A DNA stretch of 56,937 nucleotides from an uncultured SAR86 cluster bacterium (GTDB lineage Bacteria > Pseudomonadota > Gammaproteobacteria > Magnimaribacterales > AG-339-G14), in the NCBI GenBank assembly GCA_902562135.1, contig CACESE010000008.1:1-56937 (forward strand), read 5' to 3'. Made by a program: the position numbers and the translations under genes. The notes under the pieces are model-generated. The model saw nothing but the letters and a program-made list of their open reading frames with translations. It had not been told where the DNA came from and did not search any database. Position 1 is the first letter of the stretch; the number at the start of each line of letters is the position of its first letter. Of this stretch, positions 18,501 through 27,388 are shown in pieces.

Positions 18501-19050
18501 TAAAAAAAATATTGATTCTGACGAAGAGAAAGAACTTCAAAAAGAACAAATTGAATCTGAAATAAATTCAAATAGCAAAACAGAGACTGAAAATGAAGAA
18601 GTTTCTGAACTTTTAAATGAGCAATCTGAAGTAGAGAAAATAGAAGAAAAATTTCTAAGATCTCAAGCAGAATTACAAAATTTAAGAAGAATTTCCCAAA
18701 ATGAACTAGCTAAAGCTAGATTGTACGGCAGTGAGAATCTTGTTAAAGATTTAATCCCTTCAATTGATAATCTTTTTAGAACTTTAGATAACCAAGACAT
18801 AGAAAATAAAACAGTTCCATCAGAAGGTATTGAGTTAATTGTGAGAGAGTTAATATCTGCTTTAGAAAAAAATGGTATTTCAGTCATTGATCCGAAAGGC
18901 GAAGAGTTTAACCCTAATGAGCATGAAGCATTGTCAGTAACTGAAAATAATAAAGAAAAACCTAATATCGTCTTGGAAGTTTTTCAGAAGGGTTTTAAGT
19001 TCAAAGATAGGGTTATAAAACCTGCAATGGTTGTAGTGAATAAAAAGTAA
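18493..19050 (+). CDS. grpE: Nucleotide exchange factor GrpE
   Basis: Releases ADP from DnaK in the Hsp70 cycle. The 185-residue product has an acidic N-terminal region and a long helix (VEKIEEKFLRSQAELQNLRR). The beta domain near the C-terminus has EEFNPNEHEALSV and FQKGFKFKDRVIKPAMVVV, the GrpE signature. It starts inside the end of fur (8-base overlap) and is followed by dnaK after 64 bases containing a heat-shock-like promoter. Confidence 0.96.
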   Translation: MTDKKNIDSDEEKELQKEQIESEINSNSKTETENEEVSELLNEQSEVEKIEEKFLRSQAELQNLRRISQNELAKARLYGSENLVKDLIPSIDNLFRTLDNQDIENKTVPSEGIELIVRELISALEKNGISVIDPKGEEFNPNEHEALSVTENNKEKPNIVLEVFQKGFKFKDRVIKPAMVVVNKK

Positions 19051-19057
19051 AAAAATA

Positions 19058-19084
19058 CTTGAAATAATTTTAATTGCCCTTAAT
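19058..19084 (+). promoter_or_regulatory. Candidate sigma32 (heat-shock) promoter of dnaK
   Basis: CTTGAAA (19058-19064), a 12-base spacer, then CCCTTAAT (19077-19084). The first element is a perfect match to the sigma32 -35. The second matches the CCCCATNT consensus partially, with CCC and the final T. It lies 31 bases before the dnaK ATG, which has GAGG as Shine-Dalgarno. Confidence 0.5.
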
Positions 19085-19114
19085 TAACGTATGTAACTAA
19101 TTAAAGAGGTAATA

Positions 19115-21031
19115 ATGGCAAAAATCATAGGTATTGATCTTGGAACAACTAACTCATGTTTGGCAATCATGGAGGGAGATCAGGCTAAAGTCATAGAAAA
19201 TAGTGAAGGTGGAAGAACGACACCATCAATTGTTGCTTATACAGATGGAGAGACTTTAGTTGGACAAAGCGCGAAAAGACAGTCTGTAACTAATCCAGAA
19301 AACACACTCTATGCAATTAAAAGGTTAATTGGTAGAAAATTTGATGACGAAGTGGTCACTAAAGATAAAGAGATGACGCCTTTTAAAATAGTTAAAGCTA
19401 AGAATGGAGATGCTTGGGTCAACGCAAACGGTGAAGATCTAGCTCCTCAACAAGTATCCGCTCAAGTATTGGCAAAAATGAAAAAATCTGCAGAAGATTA
19501 TCTTGGCCATGAAGTAAAAGAAGCAGTGATAACTGTCCCAGCTTATTTTAATGACTCACAAAGACAGGCGACAAAGGATGCAGGAAAAATCGCTGGATTA
19601 GATGTAAAAAGAATTATTAACGAACCTACAGCAGCAGCTCTTGCATTTGGACTTGATAAAAAGACAGGAGATCAAAAAATTGCAGTTTTTGATCTTGGTG
19701 GAGGAACTTTCGATATTTCGATTATTGAACTGGCTGAAATTGATGGTGAAAAACAATTCGAAGTCCTTTCTACTAACGGAGACACCTTTTTAGGAGGAGA
19801 AGATTTCGATTTAGCGCTTATAGACTACTTAGTAGAAGAGTTCAAAAATGAGCAAAATTTCGACTTAAGGAAAGATCCAGCTGCTTTACAAAGATTAAAA
19901 GAAGCCGCTGAAAAAGCAAAAATTGAGCTGTCTTCAAATCAGCAAACTGAAGTTAACCTTCCTTATATTACTGCGGATGCTTCTGGGCCAAAGCACCTAT
20001 TAATAAAAGTTACTAGATCAAAATTAGAATCGTTAGTTGAGAATTTGGTTGCTAAAAGTTTGAAGCCTGTAGAAGTTGCTCTCAAGGATGCTAAATTAAA
20101 ACCATCTGAAATAAATGACGTAATTTTAGTTGGCGGTCAAACTCGTATGCCTCTTGTTCAGGAAAAGGTAAAAGAATTCTTTGGAAAAGAGCCCAGGAAA
20201 GATATAAATCCTGACGAAGCTGTTGCAGTAGGTGCAGCCGTTCAGGGGGCAGTTTTATCTGGGGATGTAACTGATATTCTTCTCTTGGATGTAACTCCAT
20301 TAACTTTAGGTATTGAAACTATGGGCGGAGTTATGACCCCTTTGATTGAAAAAAATACAACGATACCAACTAATAAATCTCAAATTTTTTCAACCGCAGA
20401 AGATAACCAAACGGCTGTTACCGTTAATGTGGTTCAAGGCGAGAGAAAACAAGCTAAAGAAAATAAACAATTAGGCTTATTCAACTTAGATGGAATCCCA
20501 GCGGCACCTAGAGGAATGCCTCAGATCGAAGTTTCATTTGATATTGATGCAAACGGTATTTTGAATGTGTCAGCAAAAGATAAAGCTACGAATAAAGAGC
20601 AGTCTATAACAATTCAGGCTTCTGGAGGATTGTCAGAAGATGAGATAGAAAAAATGGTTGCAGAAGCTGAAGCAAATGCCGACGAAGATAAGAAATTTGA
20701 AGAAATGGTTCAGGCTAGAAACGCTGCAGATACTCTTATACATGGTTGCAAAAAAACCCTTGAAGAATCAGCCGACAAAGTTGAAGATCAAGAGAAAAGT
20801 CAAATAGAAGAAGCCATTGTCGCTTTGGAAGAAGCCTTGAAGGGCGAAGATAAAGAACTTATCGAAGAAAAAACCAAAGCATTAGCAGATGCTTCTTCTT
20901 CACTTGCCCAAAGACTCTATCAAGAGCAACAGTCTAATGCATCGGAGGAAGCTAAAGACTCGCCACAGGACTCAGATGACTCAGCTGTTGATGCAGATTT
21001 TGAAGAGGTAAAAGAAGAAAATAAAAATTAA
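19115..21031 (+). CDS. dnaK: Chaperone DnaK (Hsp70)
   Basis: ATP-driven chaperone working with DnaJ and GrpE. The 638-residue product has the actin-like ATPase domain ([11 protein letters not shown] at 5-15, [14 protein letters not shown]). The [10 protein letters not shown]-type linker is present as [14 protein letters not shown], followed by the substrate-binding beta sandwich and lid. An acidic C-terminal tail ends [16 protein letters not shown], close to the EEVKD-type motif of proteobacteria. Length equals E. coli DnaK. It is followed by dnaJ after 17 bases. Confidence 0.98.
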   Translation: MAKIIGIDLGTTNSCLAIMEGDQAKVIENSEGGRTTPSIVAYTDGETLVGQSAKRQSVTNPENTLYAIKRLIGRKFDDEVVTKDKEMTPFKIVKAKNGDAWVNANGEDLAPQQVSAQVLAKMKKSAEDYLGHEVKEAVITVPAYFNDSQRQATKDAGKIAGLDVKRIINEPTAAALAFGLDKKTGDQKIAVFDLGGGTFDISIIELAEIDGEKQFEVLSTNGDTFLGGEDFDLALIDYLVEEFKNEQNFDLRKDPAALQRLKEAAEKAKIELSSNQQTEVNLPYITADASGPKHLLIKVTRSKLESLVENLVAKSLKPVEVALKDAKLKPSEINDVILVGGQTRMPLVQEKVKEFFGKEPRKDINPDEAVAVGAAVQGAVLSGDVTDILLLDVTPLTLGIETMGGVMTPLIEKNTTIPTNKSQIFSTAEDNQTAVTVNVVQGERKQAKENKQLGLFNLDGIPAAPRGMPQIEVSFDIDANGILNVSAKDKATNKEQSITIQASGGLSEDEIEKMVAEAEANADEDKKFEEMVQARNAADTLIHGCKKTLEESADKVEDQEKSQIEEAIVALEEALKGEDKELIEEKTKALADASSSLAQRLYQEQQSNASEEAKDSPQDSDDSAVDADFEEVKEENKN

Positions 21032-21048
21032 TCTATCTTCCAACATCT

Positions 21049-22125
21049 ATGAGTAAAAGAGATTACTACGATGTACTGGGAGTAGACCGTTCTGTTTCTA
21101 AAGATCATTTAAAAAAATCTTATCGCAAGCTTGCGATGAAGTATCACCCTGATAGAAACCCTGGAGATGAAAAAGCAGCTGAGAAATTCAAAGAGTTATC
21201 AGAAGCTTATGAAATATTGTCAGATGATCAAAAAAGACAAGCTTATGATCAATTTGGACATCAGGGAGTAAACTCATCTTTTAATAATGCTCAAAGTGCA
21301 GCTGAGGGGTTCAGTGACATTTTTGGAGATATTTTTTCAGATATATTTGGAGGAGGTTCATCCAGAGGGTCTAGATCAAGAAGAGGTTCAGATTTAAGTT
21401 ACAGTTTAGAGGTTTCTCTTGAAGACGCCGCCTCTGGGAAGATAATTAAATTAGATATTCCATCAACTGATAGGTGTGATGGGAATTGGCAAACTTGTAG
21501 TTATTGCGGTGGCCAAGGAGCGATAAGATCTCAACAAGGCTTCTTCTCTATGCAACAAACTTGCCCTCATTGTCAGGGAGAAGGAGAGATGCATGATCCA
21601 TCCTGTAAAAAATGTGGAGGGTCTGGGTATATCAAACGAAATAAAACTCTATCCGTAAATATTCCTCAGGGAGTGGACTCTGGGGATAGAATCAGATTGT
21701 CTGGAGAGGGCGACGCAGGAAAAGGAGGTAATGGCGATCTTTTTATTGAAATTAAAGTGAATCGTCATGAAATCTTTGAAAGAGATGGAAAACATCTCTA
21801 CTGTGAAGTTCCTTTAAATTTTGTTGATGCTTCTTTAGGAGCAGAAATTGAAGTGCCTACTTTGGAAGGTAAAGTAAAATTTAAAATCCCTGAAGGCACA
21901 CAAAGTCATAAACTTTTCAGATTAAATGGAAAAGGAATTAAACCTTTAAGAGGAGGTTCAAAAGGAGATATACTCGTAAGAGTGCTAGTTGAAGTACCAA
22001 TCAAATTAAATAATGAGCAAAAAAAATTATTGGAAGCATTTAAAAAATCAATTTCTAAAAATGAAAATTTACCATTAACTGAAAAGTGGTTTAAAAGTGC
22101 AAAAAATTTTTTAAAAAGTTTCTGA
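21049..22125 (+). CDS. dnaJ: Chaperone DnaJ with altered zinc motif I
   Basis: J-domain co-chaperone that stimulates DnaK and presents substrates. The 358-residue product has the J domain (1-70, HPD at 33-35) and a G/F region rich in DIFG repeats (about 87-103). It continues with a cysteine-rich region and two C-terminal beta domains. Normal DnaJ has four CxxCxGxG motifs. Here three are intact (C150/C153, C172/C175, C186/C189), but the first is reduced to C143 in [11 protein letters not shown], with about ten residues missing. The reading frame is clean, so this looks like an in-frame deletion. dapB starts on the last base of the stop codon. Confidence 0.96.
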   Translation: MSKRDYYDVLGVDRSVSKDHLKKSYRKLAMKYHPDRNPGDEKAAEKFKELSEAYEILSDDQKRQAYDQFGHQGVNSSFNNAQSAAEGFSDIFGDIFSDIFGGGSSRGSRSRRGSDLSYSLEVSLEDAASGKIIKLDIPSTDRCDGNWQTCSYCGGQGAIRSQQGFFSMQQTCPHCQGEGEMHDPSCKKCGGSGYIKRNKTLSVNIPQGVDSGDRIRLSGEGDAGKGGNGDLFIEIKVNRHEIFERDGKHLYCEVPLNFVDASLGAEIEVPTLEGKVKFKIPEGTQSHKLFRLNGKGIKPLRGGSKGDILVRVLVEVPIKLNNEQKKLLEAFKKSISKNENLPLTEKWFKSAKNFLKSF

Positions 22126-22853
22126 TGAGTATCAATATTGTTTTGTGTGGAGCGTCAGGAAGGCTTGGCATGGAATTTTTGAAGGAGACGAAAAACTATC
22201 CTTCGATTAATTTGATGGAATGTATTTCATCGAAAAACAATGTAAACGTTGGAAAAAAATTTTCAGAATTTACCGACTTAGATTTTGAGCTAACATTGAA
22301 AGACTCCTTAGCAGAGACTGAAGTTGCTGATGTTCTTATGGATATGTCCTCACCAAAATTCTTTGAAGAAATTGTTAAATATTGTAAATCTAAAAAAGTT
22401 CCCCTAATTTTGGCTTCCACTGGCCATAGCGAAGAGCAAATTGATATCTTGCGAGAACTTTCTCAGATAGTGCCAATTATGCACGCTCCTAATTTAAGCG
22501 TCGGTATAAATTTAGTAAAAAAAATACTTAATTTCTACCCACTTGATGACTTAGCAAATTCTATTGAAATTATAGAAACTCATCACAAAAACAAACTTGA
22601 TTCTCCTTCAGGAACGGCCATTGAACTAAGAAACCTTATAGAATCAAAAAATAATGAGGTTAAAATTTCTGTAAAGTCTATTCGAGATGAAGATTCTGTA
22701 GGAATTCATACTATTAAATTAAATATGGCTAATGAGACAATCGAAATTACTCATAGAGCGAATTCAAGAAAAATATTTGCACAGGGAGCAATTACCGCAG
22801 TTCATTGGATCAAAACTCAAAAGCCTGGATTGTATTCTCTGGGCAATATTTAA
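22125..22853 (+). CDS. dapB: 4-hydroxy-tetrahydrodipicolinate reductase
   Basis: NAD(P)H-dependent reductase of the diaminopimelate/lysine pathway, also served by dapD and dapC at 53812-55874. The 242-residue product has an N-terminal Rossmann GASGRLG (9-15). The catalytic signature ETHHKNKLDSPSGTA lies at 151-165, with H153, H154 and K157. It is about 30 residues shorter than the E. coli enzyme (273). It overlaps dnaJ by 1 base. In Pseudomonas the next gene is carA, but here it is rpsB, and carA lies 34 kb further on. Confidence 0.95.
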   Translation: MSINIVLCGASGRLGMEFLKETKNYPSINLMECISSKNNVNVGKKFSEFTDLDFELTLKDSLAETEVADVLMDMSSPKFFEEIVKYCKSKKVPLILASTGHSEEQIDILRELSQIVPIMHAPNLSVGINLVKKILNFYPLDDLANSIEIIETHHKNKLDSPSGTAIELRNLIESKNNEVKISVKSIRDEDSVGIHTIKLNMANETIEITHRANSRKIFAQGAITAVHWIKTQKPGLYSLGNI

Positions 22854-22926
22854 TTTTTCCTTTGTTGATTTAAGCAATTGTGTTTAAATCCACTCTCAGA
22901 TTGTTAAAAATCTAATTTGCACTTGA
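22854..22926. other. Spacer after dapB
   Basis: AT-rich spacer with a weak inverted repeat (GATTTAA 22867-22873, TTAAATC 22884-22890, 10-base loop) but no T run after it. It is not a convincing terminator. The rest leads into the rpsB promoter and leader. Confidence 0.4.
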
Positions 22927-23031
22927 TATAAAAAAATATTTGGGTGCTAGGTTTAGCTCAAATCTAGTTAAATATTTATTATCAGGGAAGATTAACCCAA
23001 GCCTATATGGCTTACATTAAAAGGAGCTTTC
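22927..23031 (+). promoter_or_regulatory. rpsB promoter element and structured leader with SD pseudoknot
   Basis: TATAAA (22927-22932) is a plausible -10, predicting a start near 22939. The leader can then form three elements. TTGGGT (22940-22945) pairs with ACCCAA (22995-23000). An enclosed 8-pair hairpin joins CTAGGTTT (22947-22954) to AAATCTAG (22960-22967), with one G-T pair. Its loop AGCTC (22955-22959) is complementary to GAGCT (23024-23028), which overlaps the AGGAG Shine-Dalgarno of rpsB. A fourth hairpin, AAGCC/GGCTT (22999-23003/23009-23013), competes with the first helix. This resembles the S2 autoregulatory leader known for gammaproteobacterial rpsB. Pairing was found by eye and not folded. 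Confidence 0.6.
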
Positions 23032-23874
23032 ATGGATATTTCCATTGAACAAATGCTAAAAGCAGGTGTCCACTTTGGACACCAAACAAGATTCTGGAAC
23101 CCAAAAATGGAAAATTATATTTTTGGAGATAGAAATAAAGTTCATATAATAAATTTAGAAAAAACTCTTGAACTTTTAAAACCTTCGATAGATTTTTGCT
23201 CTCAATTAGCTGCATCAAATAACAGAATTCTTTTTGTGGGAACAAAAAGAGCTGCGAGCAGAGTGATTAAAGAAGAGGCTGAAAGATGCAACATGCCTTA
23301 TGTAAATTATCGTTGGTTGGGGGGGATGCTTACAAACTATAAGACCGTAAGAGCATCAATTAGAAGACTTGAAATTCTTAAAACTCAGGAGGAGGAAGGA
23401 AAGTTTGAAAGCCTCACGAAAAAAGAAGTTTTAGGTATCAAACGAGAAATGGATAAACTAGAAAGGTCAATTGGTGGAATAAAAAATATGGGCGGCCTGC
23501 CTGAAGCTTTATTTGTTGTAGATGTAAAGAATGAAAAAATTGCAGTTTCTGAAGCTAGAAAAATGGGAATCCCCATAATTGGTATCGTTGACACTAACTC
23601 CGATCCAGACTGTGTAGACTATATAATTCCTGGCAATGATGATGCAATAAGATCTGTTTCTTTATTAACTAGGATAATTTCAAATGCTTGCTTAGAAGGT
23701 GCTTCGAAAGCAACAGGTATTGTTTCAGGAGATGGACCTGTAATTGTTCGTAAGGGCGAAGAAGAAAAAACTGCTCAAACTCTTGAAGATGAAGATCAAA
23801 CTTCATCGTTAGTTGAATCTTTTGAAGAAAAAGACGAAATTGACATTTCAAATGAGGATGATTTAAAAAAATAA
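23032..23874 (+). CDS. rpsB: 30S ribosomal protein S2
   Basis: Late-assembling small-subunit protein that bridges head and body with S1. The 280-residue product begins with [20 protein letters not shown] and has the family motifs [23 protein letters not shown] and [19 protein letters not shown] long acidic C-terminal tail (about 240-280) makes it longer than E. coli S2 (241). The Shine-Dalgarno AAGGAG lies 5 bases before the ATG and may be masked by the upstream pseudoknot. It heads a long co-directional gene run. Confidence 0.97.
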   Translation: MDISIEQMLKAGVHFGHQTRFWNPKMENYIFGDRNKVHIINLEKTLELLKPSIDFCSQLAASNNRILFVGTKRAASRVIKEEAERCNMPYVNYRWLGGMLTNYKTVRASIRRLEILKTQEEEGKFESLTKKEVLGIKREMDKLERSIGGIKNMGGLPEALFVVDVKNEKIAVSEARKMGIPIIGIVDTNSDPDCVDYIIPGNDDAIRSVSLLTRIISNACLEGASKATGIVSGDGPVIVRKGEEEKTAQTLEDEDQTSSLVESFEEKDEIDISNEDDLKK

Positions 23875-23907
23875 ACATATATAAAAAAAATAACTCGAGA
23901 TTTATAA

Positions 23908-24765
23908 ATGACAATAAAAGCTAGCGAAGTAAAACTGCTTAGAGAAAAAACCGGCCTCGGGATGATGGAGTGTAAAAAAGCATTAATAGAATCGGATGGA
24001 GATATAGAAGCAGCTATTATTAATTTGAGGAAGAATAGTGCGCTTAAAGCAGAAAAAAAATCTTCAAGAACAGCAGCTGAGGGAAGAATTTTATCTGGAA
24101 TCGATCCGTCAGAAAGAGTTGCCATTATTTTGGAGATTAATTGTGAAACAGATTTTGTAGCGAAGGACCAGAGTTTTATAAATTTTTGCAATGAATCTCT
24201 GAATTATTGCATTAAAAATCCTGAGCTTTCTTTGGAAAAATTACTTGAAGAAAATTTAGAAGAAAAAAGGGAAGAATTGATTCAAAAAATAGGCGAAAAC
24301 ATAGTAGTAAGAAGAAGGGAGGTAATCAAATCAGACTTTATTTATTCTTATGTACATGGAAACAACAAAATAGGTTCTATCGTATCTCTCTCAAAAGCAA
24401 ACGATGCTTTAGGAGAAGACATTGCAATGCATATTGCAGCTTCAGCTCCCCTAGTAATTTCTTCAGAAGATTTAGATAAAGATTTATTAAAGAGGGAAAA
24501 GGAAATAATTGATGCGCAAGTTTCCGATTCAGACAAGCCTGAAGAAATTATAGAAAAAATGGTATTTGGAAGGTTAGAAAAATTTAAATCAGAAGTTTCG
24601 TTATTGAGTCAACCTTTTGTAAAAGATCCTTCAAAAAAAGTGGATGATCTCGTTAGAGAAAATGACAATGTTGTCCTTAAATTTTTCAGATATGAATTGG
24701 GAGAAGGAATAGAAGTTGAAAAAATGGATTTTGCTGAAGAAGTAAAATCTCAATTAGAAAAATAA
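23908..24765 (+). CDS. tsf: Elongation factor Ts
   Basis: Guanine-nucleotide exchange factor for EF-Tu. The 285-residue product has the N-terminal UBA-like segment with VKLLREKTGLGMMECKKALI, and the core domain with EINCETDFVAKDQSF, the EF-Tu-contacting signature around residues 76-90. It follows rpsB by 33 bases and precedes pyrH by 2. Length is normal (E. coli 283). Confidence 0.97.
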   Translation: MTIKASEVKLLREKTGLGMMECKKALIESDGDIEAAIINLRKNSALKAEKKSSRTAAEGRILSGIDPSERVAIILEINCETDFVAKDQSFINFCNESLNYCIKNPELSLEKLLEENLEEKREELIQKIGENIVVRRREVIKSDFIYSYVHGNNKIGSIVSLSKANDALGEDIAMHIAASAPLVISSEDLDKDLLKREKEIIDAQVSDSDKPEEIIEKMVFGRLEKFKSEVSLLSQPFVKDPSKKVDDLVRENDNVVLKFFRYELGEGIEVEKMDFAEEVKSQLEK

Positions 24766-24767
24766 GA

Positions 24768-25493
24768 ATGAAAAAAGCTAGAAGAGTTCTCCTAAAGGTA
24801 AGTGGAGAGTGGTTTTCTGGAACCAAAGAAAAAGGCTTTGATGAAAAAACATTCGAAAGCTTGGCTAAATCTCTTGTTGAAGCAAAAAGAAAAAATATAC
24901 AAATAGCTTTAGTACTTGGCGGCGGGAATATATATCGTGGAAGAGAACTCACCTCTCTAAAAATTGATCAGGTTTCTGCTGACTACATAGGAATGTTATC
25001 AACCATAATGAATGGTATAGCTCTTTCGAATTTTTTGTCCTCTAATGAATGCGAAAACAATCTATATTCTTCTTTTGCAATAGGAAACTTTGTCAAAGCT
25101 TACAGTAAGGAAGAGGCTGAAAAAACTTTAATTGAAAATAAGATAGTTATTTTAGTCGGCGGATTGGGAAATCCATTATTTACTACCGACTCAACTGCAA
25201 GTGTGAGGGCTGTTGAGCTCAATTCAGACATAATGCTAAAAGCAACAACCGTTGACGGTATTTATTCTGACGATCCAAAAATAAATAAAAAAGCTATTAA
25301 ATATGATTTTTTAACTTTTGATGAAGCTATTACTAAAAATTTAAAAGTTATGGATCAAACTTCTTTATGTTTCTGTAGAGATAATAATTTAGACGTAAGA
25401 GTCTTTAATGCAGATTCTCAAGGCGCAATATTAGAAGCAATTACTAATGAGAATACTAAAATCGGAACTTTGGTGAGATTGAAAAATGATTGA
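24768..25493 (+). CDS. pyrH: UMP kinase
   Basis: Phosphorylates UMP to UDP, a hexameric bacterial enzyme regulated by GTP and UTP. The 241-residue amino-acid-kinase-fold protein has LLKVSGEWF at the N-terminus, the GGGNIYRG P-site and LVGGLGNPLFTTDSTA. ATTVDGIYSDDPKINK is typical of the family. It overlaps frr by 8 bases. Its product line supplies UTP, the likely signal for the carA attenuator at the far end of this window (inference). Confidence 0.96.
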   Translation: MKKARRVLLKVSGEWFSGTKEKGFDEKTFESLAKSLVEAKRKNIQIALVLGGGNIYRGRELTSLKIDQVSADYIGMLSTIMNGIALSNFLSSNECENNLYSSFAIGNFVKAYSKEEAEKTLIENKIVILVGGLGNPLFTTDSTASVRAVELNSDIMLKATTVDGIYSDDPKINKKAIKYDFLTFDEAITKNLKVMDQTSLCFCRDNNLDVRVFNADSQGAILEAITNENTKIGTLVRLKND

Positions 25494-26043
25494 CGAGATA
25501 AGAGACGAAGCAAAAATCGGAATGCTTAAAACATTGGAAGCCCTTGAAAATTCTTTAAAAAGGATCAGGACCGGAAGGGCAAATACATCTCTTTTAGATT
25601 CAATTGAGATAGATTATTACGGAAATTCAACCCCCTTAAAACAAGTCTCAAATATATCTGTTGAAGATGCAAAAACACTTGCAATAATTCCATGGGAAAA
25701 AGATAACGTTCCTCTTATTGAAAAAGCTATTCAACAGTCTGATTTAGGCTTGCAACCAATAACATCTGGAGACACTATTAGAGTAATTCTTCCTGATTTG
25801 ACCGAAGAAACTAGAAGAGATCTTATCAAAGTAGCGAAAGCGGAAGCTGAGAATTCCAAAGTCTCAATTAGGAATCAAAGAAGAGATGCGAATGGGCTGC
25901 TAAAGGAGTATCTTAATGAAAAAGAAATTTCTGAAGACGATCTCAAAAGAGGAGAAGTTCTGATACAAGACATAACAGATCAATATGTTGAAAAAGTTGA
26001 TTCTTTATTAAGGGATAAAGAAAAAGATCTTTTAGAAATATAG
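25486..26043 (+). CDS. frr: Ribosome recycling factor
   Basis: Splits post-termination ribosomes with EF-G. The 185-residue product has the three-helix/beta architecture with LKRIRTGRANTSLLDSIEID near the N-terminus. LPDLTEETRRDLIKVAKAEA and SIRNQRRDAN lie in the C-terminal helices. Same length as E. coli RRF (185). It overlaps pyrH by 8 bases and is 1 base before uppS. Confidence 0.97.
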   Translation: MIDEIRDEAKIGMLKTLEALENSLKRIRTGRANTSLLDSIEIDYYGNSTPLKQVSNISVEDAKTLAIIPWEKDNVPLIEKAIQQSDLGLQPITSGDTIRVILPDLTEETRRDLIKVAKAEAENSKVSIRNQRRDANGLLKEYLNEKEISEDDLKRGEVLIQDITDQYVEKVDSLLRDKEKDLLEI

Positions 26044-26044
26044 T

Positions 26045-26752
26045 ATGCGCTCTTTACCCGCTCACGTAGCTATTATCATGGATGGTAACTCTAGATGGGC
26101 TAAAGATAAGAAAATACCAAAAAAAGAAGGTCACAAAGCAGGAGTAAAAGCAGCAAGGAACGCCATTGAGTTTGCTGTAAAAAATAAAATTAAATTTTTG
26201 ACACTCTTTGCTTTTAGTACTGAAAATTGGGGAAGAAGTAAAAATGAAGTTAAAGCATTGATGGAACTTTTTGTTAAGGCCATGCAAGAGGAAACTCCTC
26301 GATTAATTGAAAATTTTGTAAGAGTAAACTTCATTGGAGATATTAATAGATTAGAAAAAGTGATCATTAATAAAATTATAAAGACTAAAGGTTTAACAAA
26401 TGACTACGAGCCTAAAATGAATCTTAATATTGCTATTAGCTATGGAGGCAGATGGGATATTGTCCAAGCCATCAAGGAAATTTCTAAGGATTTCTCGAAA
26501 AAAAAAATTAAAGAAAAAAATATTAATGAAGATTTGTTAAGTTCTTATTTAGATACATCCAACTTTCCAGATCCAGATTTAGTTATTAGGACAGGCAATG
26601 AAAAAAGATTAAGTAATTTTTTAATTTGGCAAGCAGCTTATTCAGAATTAATATTTTTAAAAAAATTGTGGCCTGATTTTAAAAATACAGATTTTAAGAA
26701 AGCTTTAGACGAATATAAAAGAAGAAAAAGAAACTTTGGTTTAAGGTCTTAA
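26045..26752 (+). CDS. uppS: Undecaprenyl diphosphate synthase
   Basis: Cis-prenyltransferase making the C55 carrier for peptidoglycan and LPS. The 235-residue product has the catalytic segment IIMDGNSRWA with D13, N15 and R17, then FAFSTENWGRS, and VIRTGNEKRLSNFLIWQAAY then SELIF. The usual glycine after N15 is serine here (MDGNS rather than MDGNG), a position that varies in other cis-prenyltransferases. It lies 1 base after frr and 3 bases before cdsA, the conserved order. Confidence 0.95.
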   Translation: MRSLPAHVAIIMDGNSRWAKDKKIPKKEGHKAGVKAARNAIEFAVKNKIKFLTLFAFSTENWGRSKNEVKALMELFVKAMQEETPRLIENFVRVNFIGDINRLEKVIINKIIKTKGLTNDYEPKMNLNIAISYGGRWDIVQAIKEISKDFSKKKIKEKNINEDLLSSYLDTSNFPDPDLVIRTGNEKRLSNFLIWQAAYSELIFLKKLWPDFKNTDFKKALDEYKRRKRNFGLRS

Positions 26753-26755
26753 GAA

Positions 26756-27388
26756 ATGTTTAGAAGAGAAGTTACAGGAATTTTTTTAGCAATAGCCGCT
26801 TCAATCTTAGTCTTATTTTCTAGCAAAGAAGTTTTTTTGTCTGTAATGATATTAGTATTTCTTTTTCTTTTATATGAATTGATCAAAGTTACAAAGAAAT
26901 TTAACGGACTTTTTTGGATTCAAATTTTTTTTACTCTTCTTACATTTTTCTTTTTGCCGGTTTTTGAAAAGATGAGAGAGTTATTCTTTCTTGCTATTTC
27001 AATATCAGCTCTTACTGATGCTGGAGCATATTATGTAGGAGTAAAAATAGGTAAAACAAAAATATTTCCAAAAACAAGCCCTAATAAAACTTTAGAGGGC
27101 CTTATTGGAGGAAATCTTCTTGCAGTTTTTTGTACCGCAATAATATTTTTATATTTTTCTTACATTTTTGAACTTGAAATAAGTTTGTTGACTTTCATTC
27201 TGTTTGTTTGGATTTCTTCTATAGCAAGTATTTGTGGTGATTATTTACAAAGTAAATTTAAGCGTTCTCAAAATATAAAGGACTCTGGCAATATTCTTCC
27301 AGGTCATGGGGGCATTTCAGACAGAGTCGATAGTCATATAGTTTGTTTACCAATTTTCTTTAGTTTGATTTCGTTAATAAGCGTATGA
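26756..27388 (+). CDS. cdsA: Phosphatidate cytidylyltransferase, short form
   Basis: Makes CDP-diacylglycerol, precursor of all phospholipids, in the inner membrane. The 210-residue product keeps KTSPNKTLEGLIGG and the C-terminal signature SKFKRSQNIKDSGN then ILPGHGGISDRVDS, with several membrane segments. It is much shorter than E. coli CdsA (285 residues), with the loss on the N-terminal side. It overlaps dxr by 4 bases. The conserved catalytic end argues for function. Confidence 0.93.
   Translation: MFRREVTGIFLAIAASILVLFSSKEVFLSVMILVFLFLLYELIKVTKKFNGLFWIQIFFTLLTFFFLPVFEKMRELFFLAISISALTDAGAYYVGVKIGKTKIFPKTSPNKTLEGLIGGNLLAVFCTAIIFLYFSYIFELEISLLTFILFVWISSIASICGDYLQSKFKRSQNIKDSGNILPGHGGISDRVDSHIVCLPIFFSLISLISV

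Noticed and set aside
22867-22890. Inverted repeat GATTTAA/TTAAATC after dapB as a terminator
   Set aside because: The stem is almost all A-T with a 10-base loop, and the following bases (CACTCTCAG) are not a T run, so termination is unlikely.
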